Made by a program: the position numbers and the translations under genes. A stretch of 29,280 nt of DNA from Sedimentisphaerales bacterium. GTDB taxonomy: Bacteria; Planctomycetota; Phycisphaerae; Sedimentisphaerales; SG8-4. The stretch spans positions 1 to 29,280 of the forward strand of contig JAFGCA010000704.1 of assembly GCA_016932895.1 (NCBI GenBank). Reading direction: 5' to 3'. The notes beneath the pieces are model-generated. The model did not search any database. It was not told the origin of the DNA and saw only the letters and a list, made by a program, of their open reading frames with translations. Positions 9,429-17,827 of this stretch are shown piece after piece (position 1 is the first letter of the stretch; every line of letters starts with the position of its first letter).

Positions 9429-9464
9429 CCGGGCGGCTCCGACAAGAATGTCGAAGCCACCCGG
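9429..9464. terminator. Hairpin in the gap between the two LamG genes
   Basis: CCGGGCGGCTCCGACA (9429-9444) and TGTCGAAGCCACCCGG (9449-9464) form a 16-bp stem, with two pairs as G-U or mismatch depending on the strand, and a 4-base AGAA loop. It lies 50 bases after the stop of the 12975-9514 gene. The same gap holds GGGGCGAGCCCC (9400-9411). No T tract is present. Terminator or dispersed extragenic repeat are both possible. Confidence 0.4.
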
Positions 9465-9513
9465 TACAATCCACTTCACAATCCGAGAGAGACGGACAAA
9501 CGCGTCGGTGCGT

Positions 9514-12500
9514 TTAGCCGTCGGTCTCGTTCGGGTCCGGCCTCGTCAGCCAGATGTCGTCGATGAAGACCACACCGCGGCCGTTCATCGCCGGGGCGGT
9601 GCGACTGCCCACGCCGATGTACATCTTCCTAACCGCGGCGGGGTTTGCACCGGCGGCGGTGATGTCGGCCAGGGGGATATCCCACCGAGTCCAGTCGGTG
9701 GTCACGACGGCCGCCGGGTCGGGATGGGTCATGACTGCCACGCGACCGCTGGTGTCTTCCACGGCCACGTAGAGATCATCGGCGTCATTGGCCGGATGAT
9801 CGGCGCCGATCTCGGCCACCTGCCATTGCCCGAAAGCGCCCGTCGTTTGCACCTCGGAGAACTCCGCCACGGTGGGCACGCCCACGTTGTGGCTCGTGAG
9901 GCACAGGCCCACGTAGACGTTCGGCAGCATGGCAACGGTGTCGGACGAGAGCACCGGGTCCGGACCGATGCTTACCCAGGTGACGCCGTCCACCGAATGC
10001 TCGGCCTTGAACGTGTCGCCCGTGCGGGTCAGCTTGACCCAGTGCGGCAGCACATGACCGCCCTCGTTGGTGTCCGTGCTATCGTTCAAGGTGGCTTTAC
10101 GACGCGGGAACGCGACGATCTCGCTGGGCGTCATGATGACCGCAGCGTGCCGGGAGCCGGCCTCCAGCGTTTCGCGAATCATCACGCCGGCCTTGGCCCA
10201 GTAATCGCTGTACACCACGCTGTCGACCCGGACGAGGATCGAGCCGTTTCCGTTGAGCTGCTTGTAGACGAAACGGAACTGATCCTCGATGTTCCAGATG
10301 TCGTTGCCCCAGGCGCTGATGGTGAAGCTGTCGGGGCCGGTCTCGAGGAACCGGGCCGGGTTGCCCCGGTAGAAGAGCGTCAGGCTTTCGACACCTTTGC
10401 GTGTCCAGTCCGCCATCCCGTAGCTATACTCGGTCTCGGAATAGTAGGGTGCCACGGAGTTGTCGTAGTACAGCGGCATGGCCTGGGCGCTGCCGGCGTG
10501 GGCGTTGTCGCTCTCGACGATGGTGCCCCCGTAATAAGGGCTGTCCACGCTCCAGATGTCGTGCCCGACCAGGGCGCCGGTGCCGTTGCCCGGATTGCCC
10601 GGTGCCGGCTCGGAGTAGCCCAGACCGTCGACCCAGGCCTGGAAGACGCGGTTGCCGACGTCGTTGGTGTAGGTTTCGAAGGTATCGATGATGAGGTACT
10701 CGGCGACGGAGAAGCTCCAGACCCGGCCGGTGCTGACGGTGGCGTCGGTGTTGGATTCATCGACGCGCCAGTAGTAGGTCTGTCCCCACTCGATCGCCTC
10801 GGGCACGATGTAGCTGGCCGCTGCCTGACGGCCGCGATAGATGCCGGTCGCGTCCGAAGCATCGGCGGCCTTGACCGCATCTTTGTCCGTCCCGAGGTAG
10901 ACGTCGTGTTGGGCGGCGTTCTCGCCGGGCGACCAGGAAAGCGTAGCGGCCTGCTCGACGTCGGCCGTCGACAGGTTCGCCGGCGTCGGGCTCCAGGCGA
11001 GCATCGGATCGCCCCGCATGGTCTTGGGGATCTCCTCGAACGTCAGGGCGTAGTTGTAGATGCGGAAGTCGTCCAGCGAAGCCCGCAGGTACGCGTCGGC
11101 GCCGTACTGAGATCGTCCCAGCCAGTTGTTGACAGGCTCGCCGAGATCGCTCGGCACGACAGAGGTGCTACCCGAGGCGACAAGCTGGCCGTCGAGATAG
11201 ATTCGCAGTCCGCCCGTGCTGATGGTCACCGCGACATGGTGCCACCCGCTGGGCAGCGTTTCGGAGGCCGTGGCCAGTTGTTCGGGAGCCCCGCCGCCTT
11301 CAATCGTGATGCCGAACCGCATGGGCTCGACCGTGCCGACTCGGGGCGTCAGGAACATGTACGAGGTCGTGTTGCTGCCGAAGTCGAAGACGCGCTGCCA
11401 GGCGCCCCCGGCGTTGGAGAAATCGATCCAGGTGGTAATCGTGGCGGCGTCGAGCGTGCCGATGAGCGAGCCGATGGGCAGGGACACGTAGCCGTTCTGG
11501 CCGTTGAGCTTCAGGGCCCCTCCGTCATACCCGTCGATCCATTGGGTGCCGCCCAGGATCGTCCCGTGGTTGTTTTGTCCGGACGAGTCGATGGCAAGCG
11601 TGCCTTCGCCCTCGTCGAGTTTCCACCAGCCGACGAGGTTGGGATCGGAGACCGCCACGTCGGGCACGGTCGTGAAGCTCCAGACGTTCCCGACTTCCAG
11701 CAGGTTCCCGGAACTGTCGAACTCGTCGACGCGCCAGTAGTAGGTCGTTCCCGGTGCCAGCGGGTCGAGCTCGAGGGTGGTCTCGCCCACGTTGCCCTGG
11801 AAGGTGTCGCCGGTTCCGTCGGCAACGTCCTGCTGGTTCGTGCCGAAGTAGACGTCGTGCGTGGCCGCGTCCTTGCCAGCCAGCCAGGACAAATCCACGT
11901 CGGGATGCTGGAACTGGGCTCCGTCACCCGGGGACGGGGTGTGCGCTTTCACCGGTGCGGCCATGAAAGTCCAGACGTCGCCCTCATGAATGGTTACGCC
12001 GTCCAGTTCAATCTCGTCGACGCGCCAATAGTACGTCGTTCCCGGCACGAAGCCCACGACGTGGTAATGCATGTTGAACATCGTGCGAGAGGCGACCAGG
12101 TCGCCGGGACCCAGCTCGGGGCTGGTGCCCAGATAGACGTCATGCCACTTGGCCGTGGTGCCCACTTCCCACATCAACAAGGGCGATGTCACGCCCATAT
12201 TGCCGTCGGAGGGCTCCGGATCGTGGGCTTTGCGCACGCCGCCCATTTGGAAGTTTTCTTTGATCTGCTGCAGTGTCAGCACGCCGTCGTGGATGCGCAC
12301 CTCAGCGATCGAACCGGTGAAGTTCAAGTCCGCCTGGACGCCGGCGCCGGTGGTGTCTCCCTGGGCGGCCACGCGGATGATGTTGCCTGCATGGGTGTTC
12401 AGGTTCATCGCCTCTTCGCCGGCGGGGTCGCCGTTGGCGTAGAGCCGGGTCATGGCGCCGTCGTAGGTGTAGACCAGGTGCCACCACTTCCCGAGCTCCG

Positions 12501-12975
12501 GGGTCGGGGAGACGCTGCCGCCCCAGGGCATGTCCGGAGCGCCCCAGTGGCCCACGGCGCCCCAGGTGCCGTGATTGCCGTAGTTGAAGGAGAGGTTGGT
12601 GCCGTCGGGTCCGCCGCGGTGGCTCCAGTGAATCATGGTTTCCTCGCCGGCCGCCGCGGGATTCAGCGCCCAGACCTCGATGGTACGGGTACCGCTGCCT
12701 TCGATTCCCGGCGTCGAGATCGGGCCGTCGAAGTAGCTGGCGCCGTCGAAGGTGACGGTTTGCCGACCGCCCAGGCTCTCGACCACCGGTTCGCCCACCG
12801 CCGTGAAGTCGCCGAGCGTACCGTGGTTGGGCCAGACAGTGACCGGACCGAGAGGCAGATCGTCCGCTCTCAAATCGACGAGCAGCTCTTCGGCCACGTG
12901 ATGCTGTGCCACACTGCGCGGTGCCGCGCCGAACAACAAAACGAAACACAATAGAGGAATGAGTCTTGTAGTCAT
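9514..12975 (-). CDS. Secreted multidomain protein with two LamG domains
   Basis: The start chosen at 12975 gives MTTRLIPLLCFVLLFGA, a signal peptide, with GGGAGG eleven bases upstream; the open frame reaches further (13023) but without a ribosome site. The product has 1,153 residues. Order: LamG-like domain 1 (28-240), Ig-like modules (252-340 and 344-437, each with YYWRVDE), LamG-like domain 2 (446-650; WWKLDEGEGTLAIDSSG, SLDDFRIYNYAL), a third Ig-like module (663-757), the ETYTNDVGNRVFQ block (767-779), a DUF1349-like sandwich (890-1045) and a galactose-binding-like end (1050-1145). No enzyme domain is seen. It is a paralogue of the following gene, sharing the C-terminal 390 residues but with LamG domains moved to the front. 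A role in binding polysaccharide outside the cell is inferred. Confidence 0.85.
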   Translation of the reverse strand: MTTRLIPLLCFVLLFGAAPRSVAQHHVAEELLVDLRADDLPLGPVTVWPNHGTLGDFTAVGEPVVESLGGRQTVTFDGASYFDGPISTPGIEGSGTRTIEVWALNPAAAGEETMIHWSHRGGPDGTNLSFNYGNHGTWGAVGHWGAPDMPWGGSVSPTPELGKWWHLVYTYDGAMTRLYANGDPAGEEAMNLNTHAGNIIRVAAQGDTTGAGVQADLNFTGSIAEVRIHDGVLTLQQIKENFQMGGVRKAHDPEPSDGNMGVTSPLLMWEVGTTAKWHDVYLGTSPELGPGDLVASRTMFNMHYHVVGFVPGTTYYWRVDEIELDGVTIHEGDVWTFMAAPVKAHTPSPGDGAQFQHPDVDLSWLAGKDAATHDVYFGTNQQDVADGTGDTFQGNVGETTLELDPLAPGTTYYWRVDEFDSSGNLLEVGNVWSFTTVPDVAVSDPNLVGWWKLDEGEGTLAIDSSGQNNHGTILGGTQWIDGYDGGALKLNGQNGYVSLPIGSLIGTLDAATITTWIDFSNAGGAWQRVFDFGSNTTSYMFLTPRVGTVEPMRFGITIEGGGAPEQLATASETLPSGWHHVAVTISTGGLRIYLDGQLVASGSTSVVPSDLGEPVNNWLGRSQYGADAYLRASLDDFRIYNYALTFEEIPKTMRGDPMLAWSPTPANLSTADVEQAATLSWSPGENAAQHDVYLGTDKDAVKAADASDATGIYRGRQAAASYIVPEAIEWGQTYYWRVDESNTDATVSTGRVWSFSVAEYLIIDTFETYTNDVGNRVFQAWVDGLGYSEPAPGNPGNGTGALVGHDIWSVDSPYYGGTIVESDNAHAGSAQAMPLYYDNSVAPYYSETEYSYGMADWTRKGVESLTLFYRGNPARFLETGPDSFTISAWGNDIWNIEDQFRFVYKQLNGNGSILVRVDSVVYSDYWAKAGVMIRETLEAGSRHAAVIMTPSEIVAFPRRKATLNDSTDTNEGGHVLPHWVKLTRTGDTFKAEHSVDGVTWVSIGPDPVLSSDTVAMLPNVYVGLCLTSHNVGVPTVAEFSEVQTTGAFGQWQVAEIGADHPANDADDLYVAVEDTSGRVAVMTHPDPAAVVTTDWTRWDIPLADITAAGANPAAVRKMYIGVGSRTAPAMNGRGVVFIDDIWLTRPDPNETDG

Positions 12976-13310
12976 AGCCAGCCTCCCGAAAAAACACCTG
13001 CCGCGACGCGGTGCCCCGGCCACACACCGGGATACATCGATTGCATCGGCAATGATGAGACGTTACACGATTTTTGCGGGCGTTTCGCGCGTAGTACGGC
13101 CTGTGACGACCGATAATAATACGCGGGCGCCGCAACATGCGCCCGTCCGCATGTGCTCCTGATTTCGGCCATGGGCCCTGCTCCTGAGCCGCTCCTCCCG
13201 AAACTGTACCAAAGCGGTTGGCCTTGGCCTATGCTACTATATCAGATTTCGCCCTTTGGGGCAAAACCATATCCGGCCCCCGACGTCGGGGCCGGATCAG
13301 TCGCTTTGCG
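12976..13310. other. Intergenic region between the pseudopilin and the first LamG gene
   Basis: 335 bases without a supported gene. It holds the ribosome binding site of the LamG gene (GGGAGG), a small inverted repeat ACATGCG/CGCATGT near 13135-13154, and the terminator-like hairpin listed separately. I could not identify a convincing sigma70 promoter. Confidence 0.5.
13271..13297 (-). terminator. Terminator-like hairpin after the pseudopilin gene
   Basis: ATCCGGCCCC (13271-13280) and GGGGCCGGAT (13288-13297) pair perfectly around a 7-base loop, 13 bases beyond the pseudopilin stop. The minus strand continues ATGGTTTTGCC, a short T run, making this the best intrinsic terminator candidate of the minus-strand genes. 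It would uncouple the pseudopilin from the large secreted protein downstream. Confidence 0.6.
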
Positions 13311-14084
13311 TTACCACCAATGATACGGCGGGACCACGTGGCGGACTTCCATCTCGCTGAACCGTCGCCATTCGAGGTGCCCGTCCACGAAGCAGATATT
13401 AGAGCCGACCGGTGTGCCTCCGCGCGTGACGTGATTCGTGCGATCAAAGAGTCGGTAGCGGTCCCACGATCCGCCCCGGACCTCCACAAAATTGGCGGTA
13501 TCCAGGTCTCCCGTATTGCTTAGAGTGGCGTCCAGGACCAGCTCACTGCTCGCGGGCTGTTTGCAGTTGAGGTCCTTGACCCACTTTTTGTTTCCTGTGC
13601 CGCGCAGTTCCGGTCTGCCCTCCGCGGTGTCCATGAGCCAGAAGTAGCTGGTGACGCGATAATAATCACCGCGATTTTGCTGCGGTTCGTCGACCTCACC
13701 AATCACCGTGTCGAACGGCAGATTCTGCGTGAATTGCCAGAGACAGGCCATGTCGGGCCTCTTGAGCGGGTCGCCCGGGCAATAGAAGGTCTCCCGGCTG
13801 CCGCCGGTGTCCATGATGTAGTCGCTGGTGCTGTAGGCGATGTCCCACAGCCACCACCCGAACGCGTTCAAGGGCAGCTTGGCGTCGTTATCCCCGCCGT
13901 ACATCGTCAGGCTGATACCGATCTGCTTGAGGTTGTTGCCGCAGGTGATCTTCCGCGCCTGCTCCTTGGCTCGCTGCAGAGCGGGCATCAGGATCGCCAT
14001 CAGCACGGCGATCACCGCGATCACGACCAGCAGCTCGATGAGAGTGAAAGCTCTGCATCGCTTCGAAATGAGCGTTTTCGCCAT
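13311..14084 (-). CDS. DUF1559-like type II secretion pseudopilin
   Basis: The 257-residue product starts [21 protein letters not shown]. It has the type IV prepilin signature: a short basic leader, FTLIE with Glu at +5, and a hydrophobic helix (13-35), with cleavage expected before Phe13. The residue before it is Ala instead of the usual Gly. After the helix come [13 protein letters not shown] and, near the C-terminus, [17 protein letters not shown], the variant of the H...DG processing-associated motif typical of planctomycete DUF1559 proteins. AAGG upstream supports the start at 14084; the open frame extends to 14216 without support. Such proteins are very numerous in Planctomycetota, and each usually lies near exported proteins or catabolic loci. 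The exact role is unknown; a pseudopilus or surface fibre component is likely. Confidence 0.9.
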   Translation of the reverse strand: MAKTLISKRCRAFTLIELLVVIAVIAVLMAILMPALQRAKEQARKITCGNNLKQIGISLTMYGGDNDAKLPLNAFGWWLWDIAYSTSDYIMDTGGSRETFYCPGDPLKRPDMACLWQFTQNLPFDTVIGEVDEPQQNRGDYYRVTSYFWLMDTAEGRPELRGTGNKKWVKDLNCKQPASSELVLDATLSNTGDLDTANFVEVRGGSWDRYRLFDRTNHVTRGGTPVGSNICFVDGHLEWRRFSEMEVRHVVPPYHWW

Positions 14085-14568
14085 GAAACTTGCCTTATGA
14101 AGAAGGAAACGGTTTTTTCCGTCCGGCACGGGGACATGCCCCGCAAGCCCGATCGGGCCTGCACCGTCGCGGCGAGCCAGCGAAGTACCCGTAACCGACA
14201 CCAAGCGGAAACCCACAGTTACACACTCTACCTATTTTGAAGCCTCTGACCATTTTGCACAATGCTGAATTGCGTTTTTTTTCCACCAATTTGCGAAGAT
14301 CGGCCGTCGCCTGTTTCGTGAATTGGTGAAAAGAAAACGCAAAATAACCTTTGCTTTCACGTAGTAGACCGGATAATTAGAAACTCTGCCGGATTCAGCC
14401 CGGCAGGTGTGTTATCCCGGCCTGTGCGAAGCGGGCGTGCCGCTCGCCGGCGGTGGCCTTTTTCCGCTCCGGCACACCGAAGCAGGATACGGCGTGGGTC
14501 CAGGGCCAGCCGCTGCAAGGGCCGTAGCTTCCTCAGCAACTCTGTAACAAAGAAAGGCGGGGCAGAAG
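14085..14568. other. Divergent intergenic region between secreted-protein genes and sugar cluster
   Basis: 484 bases with no supported gene, separating minus-strand from plus-strand genes, so it should hold promoters for both directions. It carries the long inverted repeat 14272-14340 and, just after it, a weak promoter-like pair TTTGCT (14350-14355) with GATAAT (14372-14377) at 16 bases spacing toward the epimerase gene. Base composition drops to AT-rich between about 14210 and 14390, in contrast to the GC-rich genes around it. Confidence 0.5.
14272..14340. repeat. Long inverted repeat, 20-bp arms, in the divergent promoter region
   Basis: GCGTTTTTTTTCCACCAATT (14272-14291) and AATTGGTGAAAAGAAAACGC (14321-14340) are inverted copies matching at 18 of 20 positions, separated by 29 bases. 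The inner part adds a CGAA/TTCG pairing. It sits about 230 bases before the epimerase start and upstream of the pseudopilin. Possible roles: an operator for a dimeric regulator such as the XylR-like protein in this cluster, or a stem-loop in an untranslated leader. Both are inference. Confidence 0.6.
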
Positions 14569-15744
14569 ATGGTCAGGATGAGTTCACGATGGATGGCTTT
14601 GACGGCGGTCGTGCTGCTGGCCGGCACGCTTTTGTGCTCGTGCCGGACCATGAACCGCCTGAAGCGCGCAAAGGCCGACAAGACGCCGACGGACATTGAC
14701 GTACAGAACTTCGGCGAGACTCCCGAGGGCGAGCAGGTCCGCCTCTACACCCTCACCAACGCCAACGGACTCAAGGCGCAGGTCATGACCTACGGCGCCA
14801 TTGTCACGTCCCTCGAAGTCCCCGACAAAGAGGGCCGGATGGACGACATCGTCCTGGGCTACGACAACCTCCAGGACTATATCAAGGAGACCCCGTATTT
14901 CGGGGCCATCGTCGGCCGGTACGGCAACCGCATCGGCAAGGGCACATTCACGCTCGACGGTGTCACGTACACGCTGGCGACCAACAACAACGAGAATCAT
15001 CTGCACGGCGGCGTCAAGGGCTTCGACAAGGTCGTGTGGGACGACCAGCCCCTGTGGCGGGCCGACGGGGTCGGCGTGACGCTGAGCTACCTCAGCCGCG
15101 ACGGCGAGGAAGGCTACCCGGGCAACCTCAAAGTCACCGTCACCTACATCCTGACCAACGAAAACGAGCTGCGGATCGAATACGAGGCCACGACGGACAA
15201 GGCGACCCCGGTGAATATCACGCATCACGGGTATTTCAATTTCACCGGCGCCGAGCGTGACATCCTCGGTCACGAGCTGATGCTCAACGCCGACCGGTTC
15301 ACGCCCGTCGACGCCGGCCTGATCCCGACCGGCGAGCTTCGCCCCGTCGCCGGCACGCCCATGGATTTCACGAAGGCCACTGCCATCGGCGCCCGCATCG
15401 AAAGTGATTACGAGCAGATTCAGTTCGGCGGCGGCTACGACCACAACTGGGTCCTCACCAAGGAGGGCAAGGCCATGACCCTGGCGGCCGTCGTATACGA
15501 GCGGACGTCCGGGCGCGTGATGAAGGTCTATACCGCCGAGCCGGGCATCCAATTCTACGCCGGCAATTTCCTCGACGGGACCCTCACCGGCAAGGAGGGC
15601 AAGGTCTACAAGCACCGCTACGGCTTCTGTCTGGAAACGCAGCACTTCCCGGATTCGCCGAACAAGCCGGACTTCCCGTCGACGATTCTACGCCCCGGAC
15701 AGAAGTACGAAACGACCACAATCTATCGTTTCTCGACGCGATAG
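14569..15744 (+). CDS. galM: Aldose 1-epimerase (mutarotase), lipoprotein form
   Basis: The 391-residue protein interconverts alpha and beta anomers of aldoses. The N-terminus is a lipoprotein signal peptide with lipobox LCSC and lipidated Cys25, so it should be attached to a membrane facing the periplasm, unlike cytoplasmic GalM of enteric bacteria. Family residues are visible: NHLHGG with His146, ITHHGYFNF with the catalytic His at 219 or 220, GYDHNW (Asp291), and CLETQHFPDSPN with Glu356 as the general base. The start at 14569 follows GGGGCAGAAG; Met4 is an alternative. It is the first gene of the plus-strand sugar cluster, 68 bases before the symporter, so it probably supplies the anomer taken up by that transporter. 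Confidence 0.9.
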   Translation: MVRMSSRWMALTAVVLLAGTLLCSCRTMNRLKRAKADKTPTDIDVQNFGETPEGEQVRLYTLTNANGLKAQVMTYGAIVTSLEVPDKEGRMDDIVLGYDNLQDYIKETPYFGAIVGRYGNRIGKGTFTLDGVTYTLATNNNENHLHGGVKGFDKVVWDDQPLWRADGVGVTLSYLSRDGEEGYPGNLKVTVTYILTNENELRIEYEATTDKATPVNITHHGYFNFTGAERDILGHELMLNADRFTPVDAGLIPTGELRPVAGTPMDFTKATAIGARIESDYEQIQFGGGYDHNWVLTKEGKAMTLAAVVYERTSGRVMKVYTAEPGIQFYAGNFLDGTLTGKEGKVYKHRYGFCLETQHFPDSPNKPDFPSTILRPGQKYETTTIYRFSTR

Positions 15745-15812
15745 CGGCGCGGCGGATCGCATCGCCCGCGGGGCGCGCCTGATTTCCATTACGCCTATGC
15801 AGGGGACATTTC

Positions 15813-17552
15813 ATGGCAATAGCGCAATTGATGCTGGCCGAAGCGTCGTTTGACATGCTGGACTGGCTCGCGATCGCCGTCTATTTCGGCATCATGCTGG
15901 CGATCGTCTGGTGGATCGTTCTGCAGAAGCAGCAGACTTCGACGGACTACTTCCTGGCCGGCCGGCACATGCCCTGGTTCGTGGTTGGGGCCTCGATCTT
16001 TGCCTCCAACATCGGCTCCGAGCACATCGTCGGCCTGGCGGGGCAGGGCTCCACCAGCGGTATGGCGATGGCCCACTGGGAACTGCACGCCTGGGTGGTG
16101 GTCATGCTGGCCTGGGTCTTCGTGCCGTTCTACTACCGCGCGAAGGTCTTCACCATGCCGGAGTTTTTGGAGCGCCGATTCAATCCCGCCTCCCGCTGGA
16201 TCCTCTCGGTCGTTTCCCTGGTGGCCTACGTGTTCACCAAGGTCTCGGTGACCGTCTATGCCGGCGGTGTGGTCTTCAACGTCTTGCTGCCCGAGATTCA
16301 GGTTCGCGTCACAGACAGTTTCACCCTGGACGCGTTCTGGATCGGGGCGTTTCTCACGGTGACGCTGACGGGGATCTACACCATTCTCGGCGGTCTGCGT
16401 GCCGTGGTGTATACCGACACGATCCAGACCGTGATCCTGCTGGTCGGATCGTTCTTCATCACCTTCTTCGGCCTGCAGAAGCTCGGCGGTTGGAGCGAGC
16501 TGCAAGTCATCTGTCGCGACAATGCGGCCAATTTCGCTCTCTGGCGTCCCAACACGGATCCCGATTTTCCCTGGCTCGGCGTCCTGATCGCCTCGCCTAT
16601 CATCGGCATCTGGTACTGGTGTACCGATCAATACATCGTGCAGCGGGTGCTTTCGGCCAAGGACTTGCGCAACGCGCGGCGCGGTGCATTGTGGGGCAGT
16701 TTCCTGAAGGTCTGGCCCGTGATGATCTTCATCATCCCCGGCCTGATCGGCTACGCGTTGTATCAGAAGGGCATGATCAACATCCCGACGAAGATGGTCA
16801 ACGGCCAGCAGGCGCTGGACGGCGACCAGGTCTTTGCCGTGATGGTTCGCTCGCTGCTGCCGCCCGGCCTGCGCGGCCTCGTCGTCGGCGGGCTCCTGGC
16901 GGCGCTGATGAGCTCGCTCTCGTCGCTGTTCAACTCCTGTGCCTCGCTGTTTACCAAGGACATCTACGAGAAGATCAACCCCCGGGCCTCGGAGCGCCAC
17001 CTCGTCACCGTCGGGCGTTTCGCCACCGCCGTCGTCGTCGTCACGGGCATCGTCTGGATTCCCGTGATGCAGCGCGTCTCCGAGGGCGGGCTCTACAAGT
17101 ATCTCCAGAGCGTACAAGGCTACCTGGCCCCGCCCATGGCGGCCGTCTTCATGCTGGGGCTCTTCTGGAAACGAGTCAACGGCAAGGGCGCCGTCGCCGG
17201 ACTGGCGATCGGTTTTCTCGTCGGTATGGCCAAGCTGACCATTCAGGCGCTGACCGGCGGGGACGACGCCTGGATCACCTCGCCCGGCTGGCTGGTGGCC
17301 ATCGGCAACTACAACTTCCTGTTCGCTACCGGTTGGCTGCTGCTGATCAGTATCGTGGTCATCGTGGGCGTGTCCCTGGTGACACCGCCGCCGCCCCCGG
17401 ATAAGATCGTCGATCTGACGTACGGCAGCCTGACGCGCGAGCACAAAGAAGAAAGCCGCGCCAGTTGGGGCCTCTTCGAGGTCTTGCTGACCGTGGTGGT
17501 CCTGGGCCTGGTGGTCGGCCTGTACCTGTACTTCAGCTTCTGGTTGAAATGA
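15813..17552 (+). CDS. Sodium:solute symporter (SSS/SLC5 family), probable sugar carrier
   Basis: The 579-residue protein has about 13-14 hydrophobic segments and matches SLC5 sugar symporters: STDYFLAGRHMPWFVVGAS followed by FASNIGSEHIVGLAGQG (sodium-site region), TMPEFLERRF, then GGLRAVVYTDTIQ, and YWCTDQYIVQRVLSAK. Length and motifs fit the vSGLT/glucose-transporter branch of the family, but the substrate cannot be read from the sequence. From its place between the epimerase and araB-like genes, L-arabinose or a related pentose is the best guess. AGGGGA precedes the start. A proline-rich cytoplasmic loop (TPPPPPDK) lies before the last helix. The gene is followed after 36 bases by the structured inverted-repeat element. 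Confidence 0.9.
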   Translation: MAIAQLMLAEASFDMLDWLAIAVYFGIMLAIVWWIVLQKQQTSTDYFLAGRHMPWFVVGASIFASNIGSEHIVGLAGQGSTSGMAMAHWELHAWVVVMLAWVFVPFYYRAKVFTMPEFLERRFNPASRWILSVVSLVAYVFTKVSVTVYAGGVVFNVLLPEIQVRVTDSFTLDAFWIGAFLTVTLTGIYTILGGLRAVVYTDTIQTVILLVGSFFITFFGLQKLGGWSELQVICRDNAANFALWRPNTDPDFPWLGVLIASPIIGIWYWCTDQYIVQRVLSAKDLRNARRGALWGSFLKVWPVMIFIIPGLIGYALYQKGMINIPTKMVNGQQALDGDQVFAVMVRSLLPPGLRGLVVGGLLAALMSSLSSLFNSCASLFTKDIYEKINPRASERHLVTVGRFATAVVVVTGIVWIPVMQRVSEGGLYKYLQSVQGYLAPPMAAVFMLGLFWKRVNGKGAVAGLAIGFLVGMAKLTIQALTGGDDAWITSPGWLVAIGNYNFLFATGWLLLISIVVIVGVSLVTPPPPPDKIVDLTYGSLTREHKEESRASWGLFEVLLTVVVLGLVVGLYLYFSFWLK

Positions 17553-17588
17553 GAGCAGGGACGCCGGCCTGTACCGCGATACGTAAGA

Positions 17589-17763
17589 GGAGTTTTGCAA
17601 AATGGAGATTAGGCTTATATTCTTCAAGGAAATCGTTGGTGTGATTTCCTTGAAGAAGGGGCTTATATACCAATATGCAAAGCACTTACGTTCTCGGGAG
17701 GAAAAATCGAGCAGAAGATTTTTCCTCCCCAAAGTAAGCCTAATCTCCATTTTGCAAAACTCC
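17589..17763. mobile_element. MITE-like structured element with 29-bp terminal inverted repeats
   Basis: The 175-bp element is bounded by perfect inverted repeats of 29 bp (17589-17617 and 17735-17763; outer end GGAGTTTTGCAAAATGGAG). Inside are two perfect hairpins: a 15-bp stem TTCTTCAAGGAAATC (17620-17634) with 17643-17657, and a 13-bp stem GGGAGGAAAAATC (17696-17708) with 17717-17729, each closed by an 8-base loop. The whole folds as a three-way cruciform. It has no coding capacity and is AT-rich relative to its flanks. No clear target-site duplication is visible. It lies between symporter and kinase genes on the same strand. It may be a non-autonomous transposable element or a dispersed structured repeat; an effect on expression of the kinase operon is possible. 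Confidence 0.75.
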
Positions 17764-17827
17764 ATTAGACAAGAGGGACGGGTTTGGCCGTTCCTGAGTG
17801 TACCAATCGAATCGAGGGGAATGTGAC

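Noticed and set aside
9286..12954. A 1,222-codon plus-strand open frame, and similar ones at 2913-4100, 4113-5570 and 6338-8842.
   Set aside because: They are complements of the recognisable LamG and CotH/lamin-tail genes and show no domain, only Val/Gly/Arg-rich composition.
17589..17763. Riboswitch or intrinsic terminator as the only explanation of the inverted repeat.
   Set aside because: The 29-bp perfect outer arms and symmetric internal hairpins exceed what a terminator needs, and no known aptamer consensus is visible; a mobile or dispersed element fits better.
15795..17765. A 656-codon open frame antisense to the symporter.
   Set aside because: His/Asp/Gln-rich shadow of the transporter frame; its start lies inside the inverted-repeat element and no family is visible.
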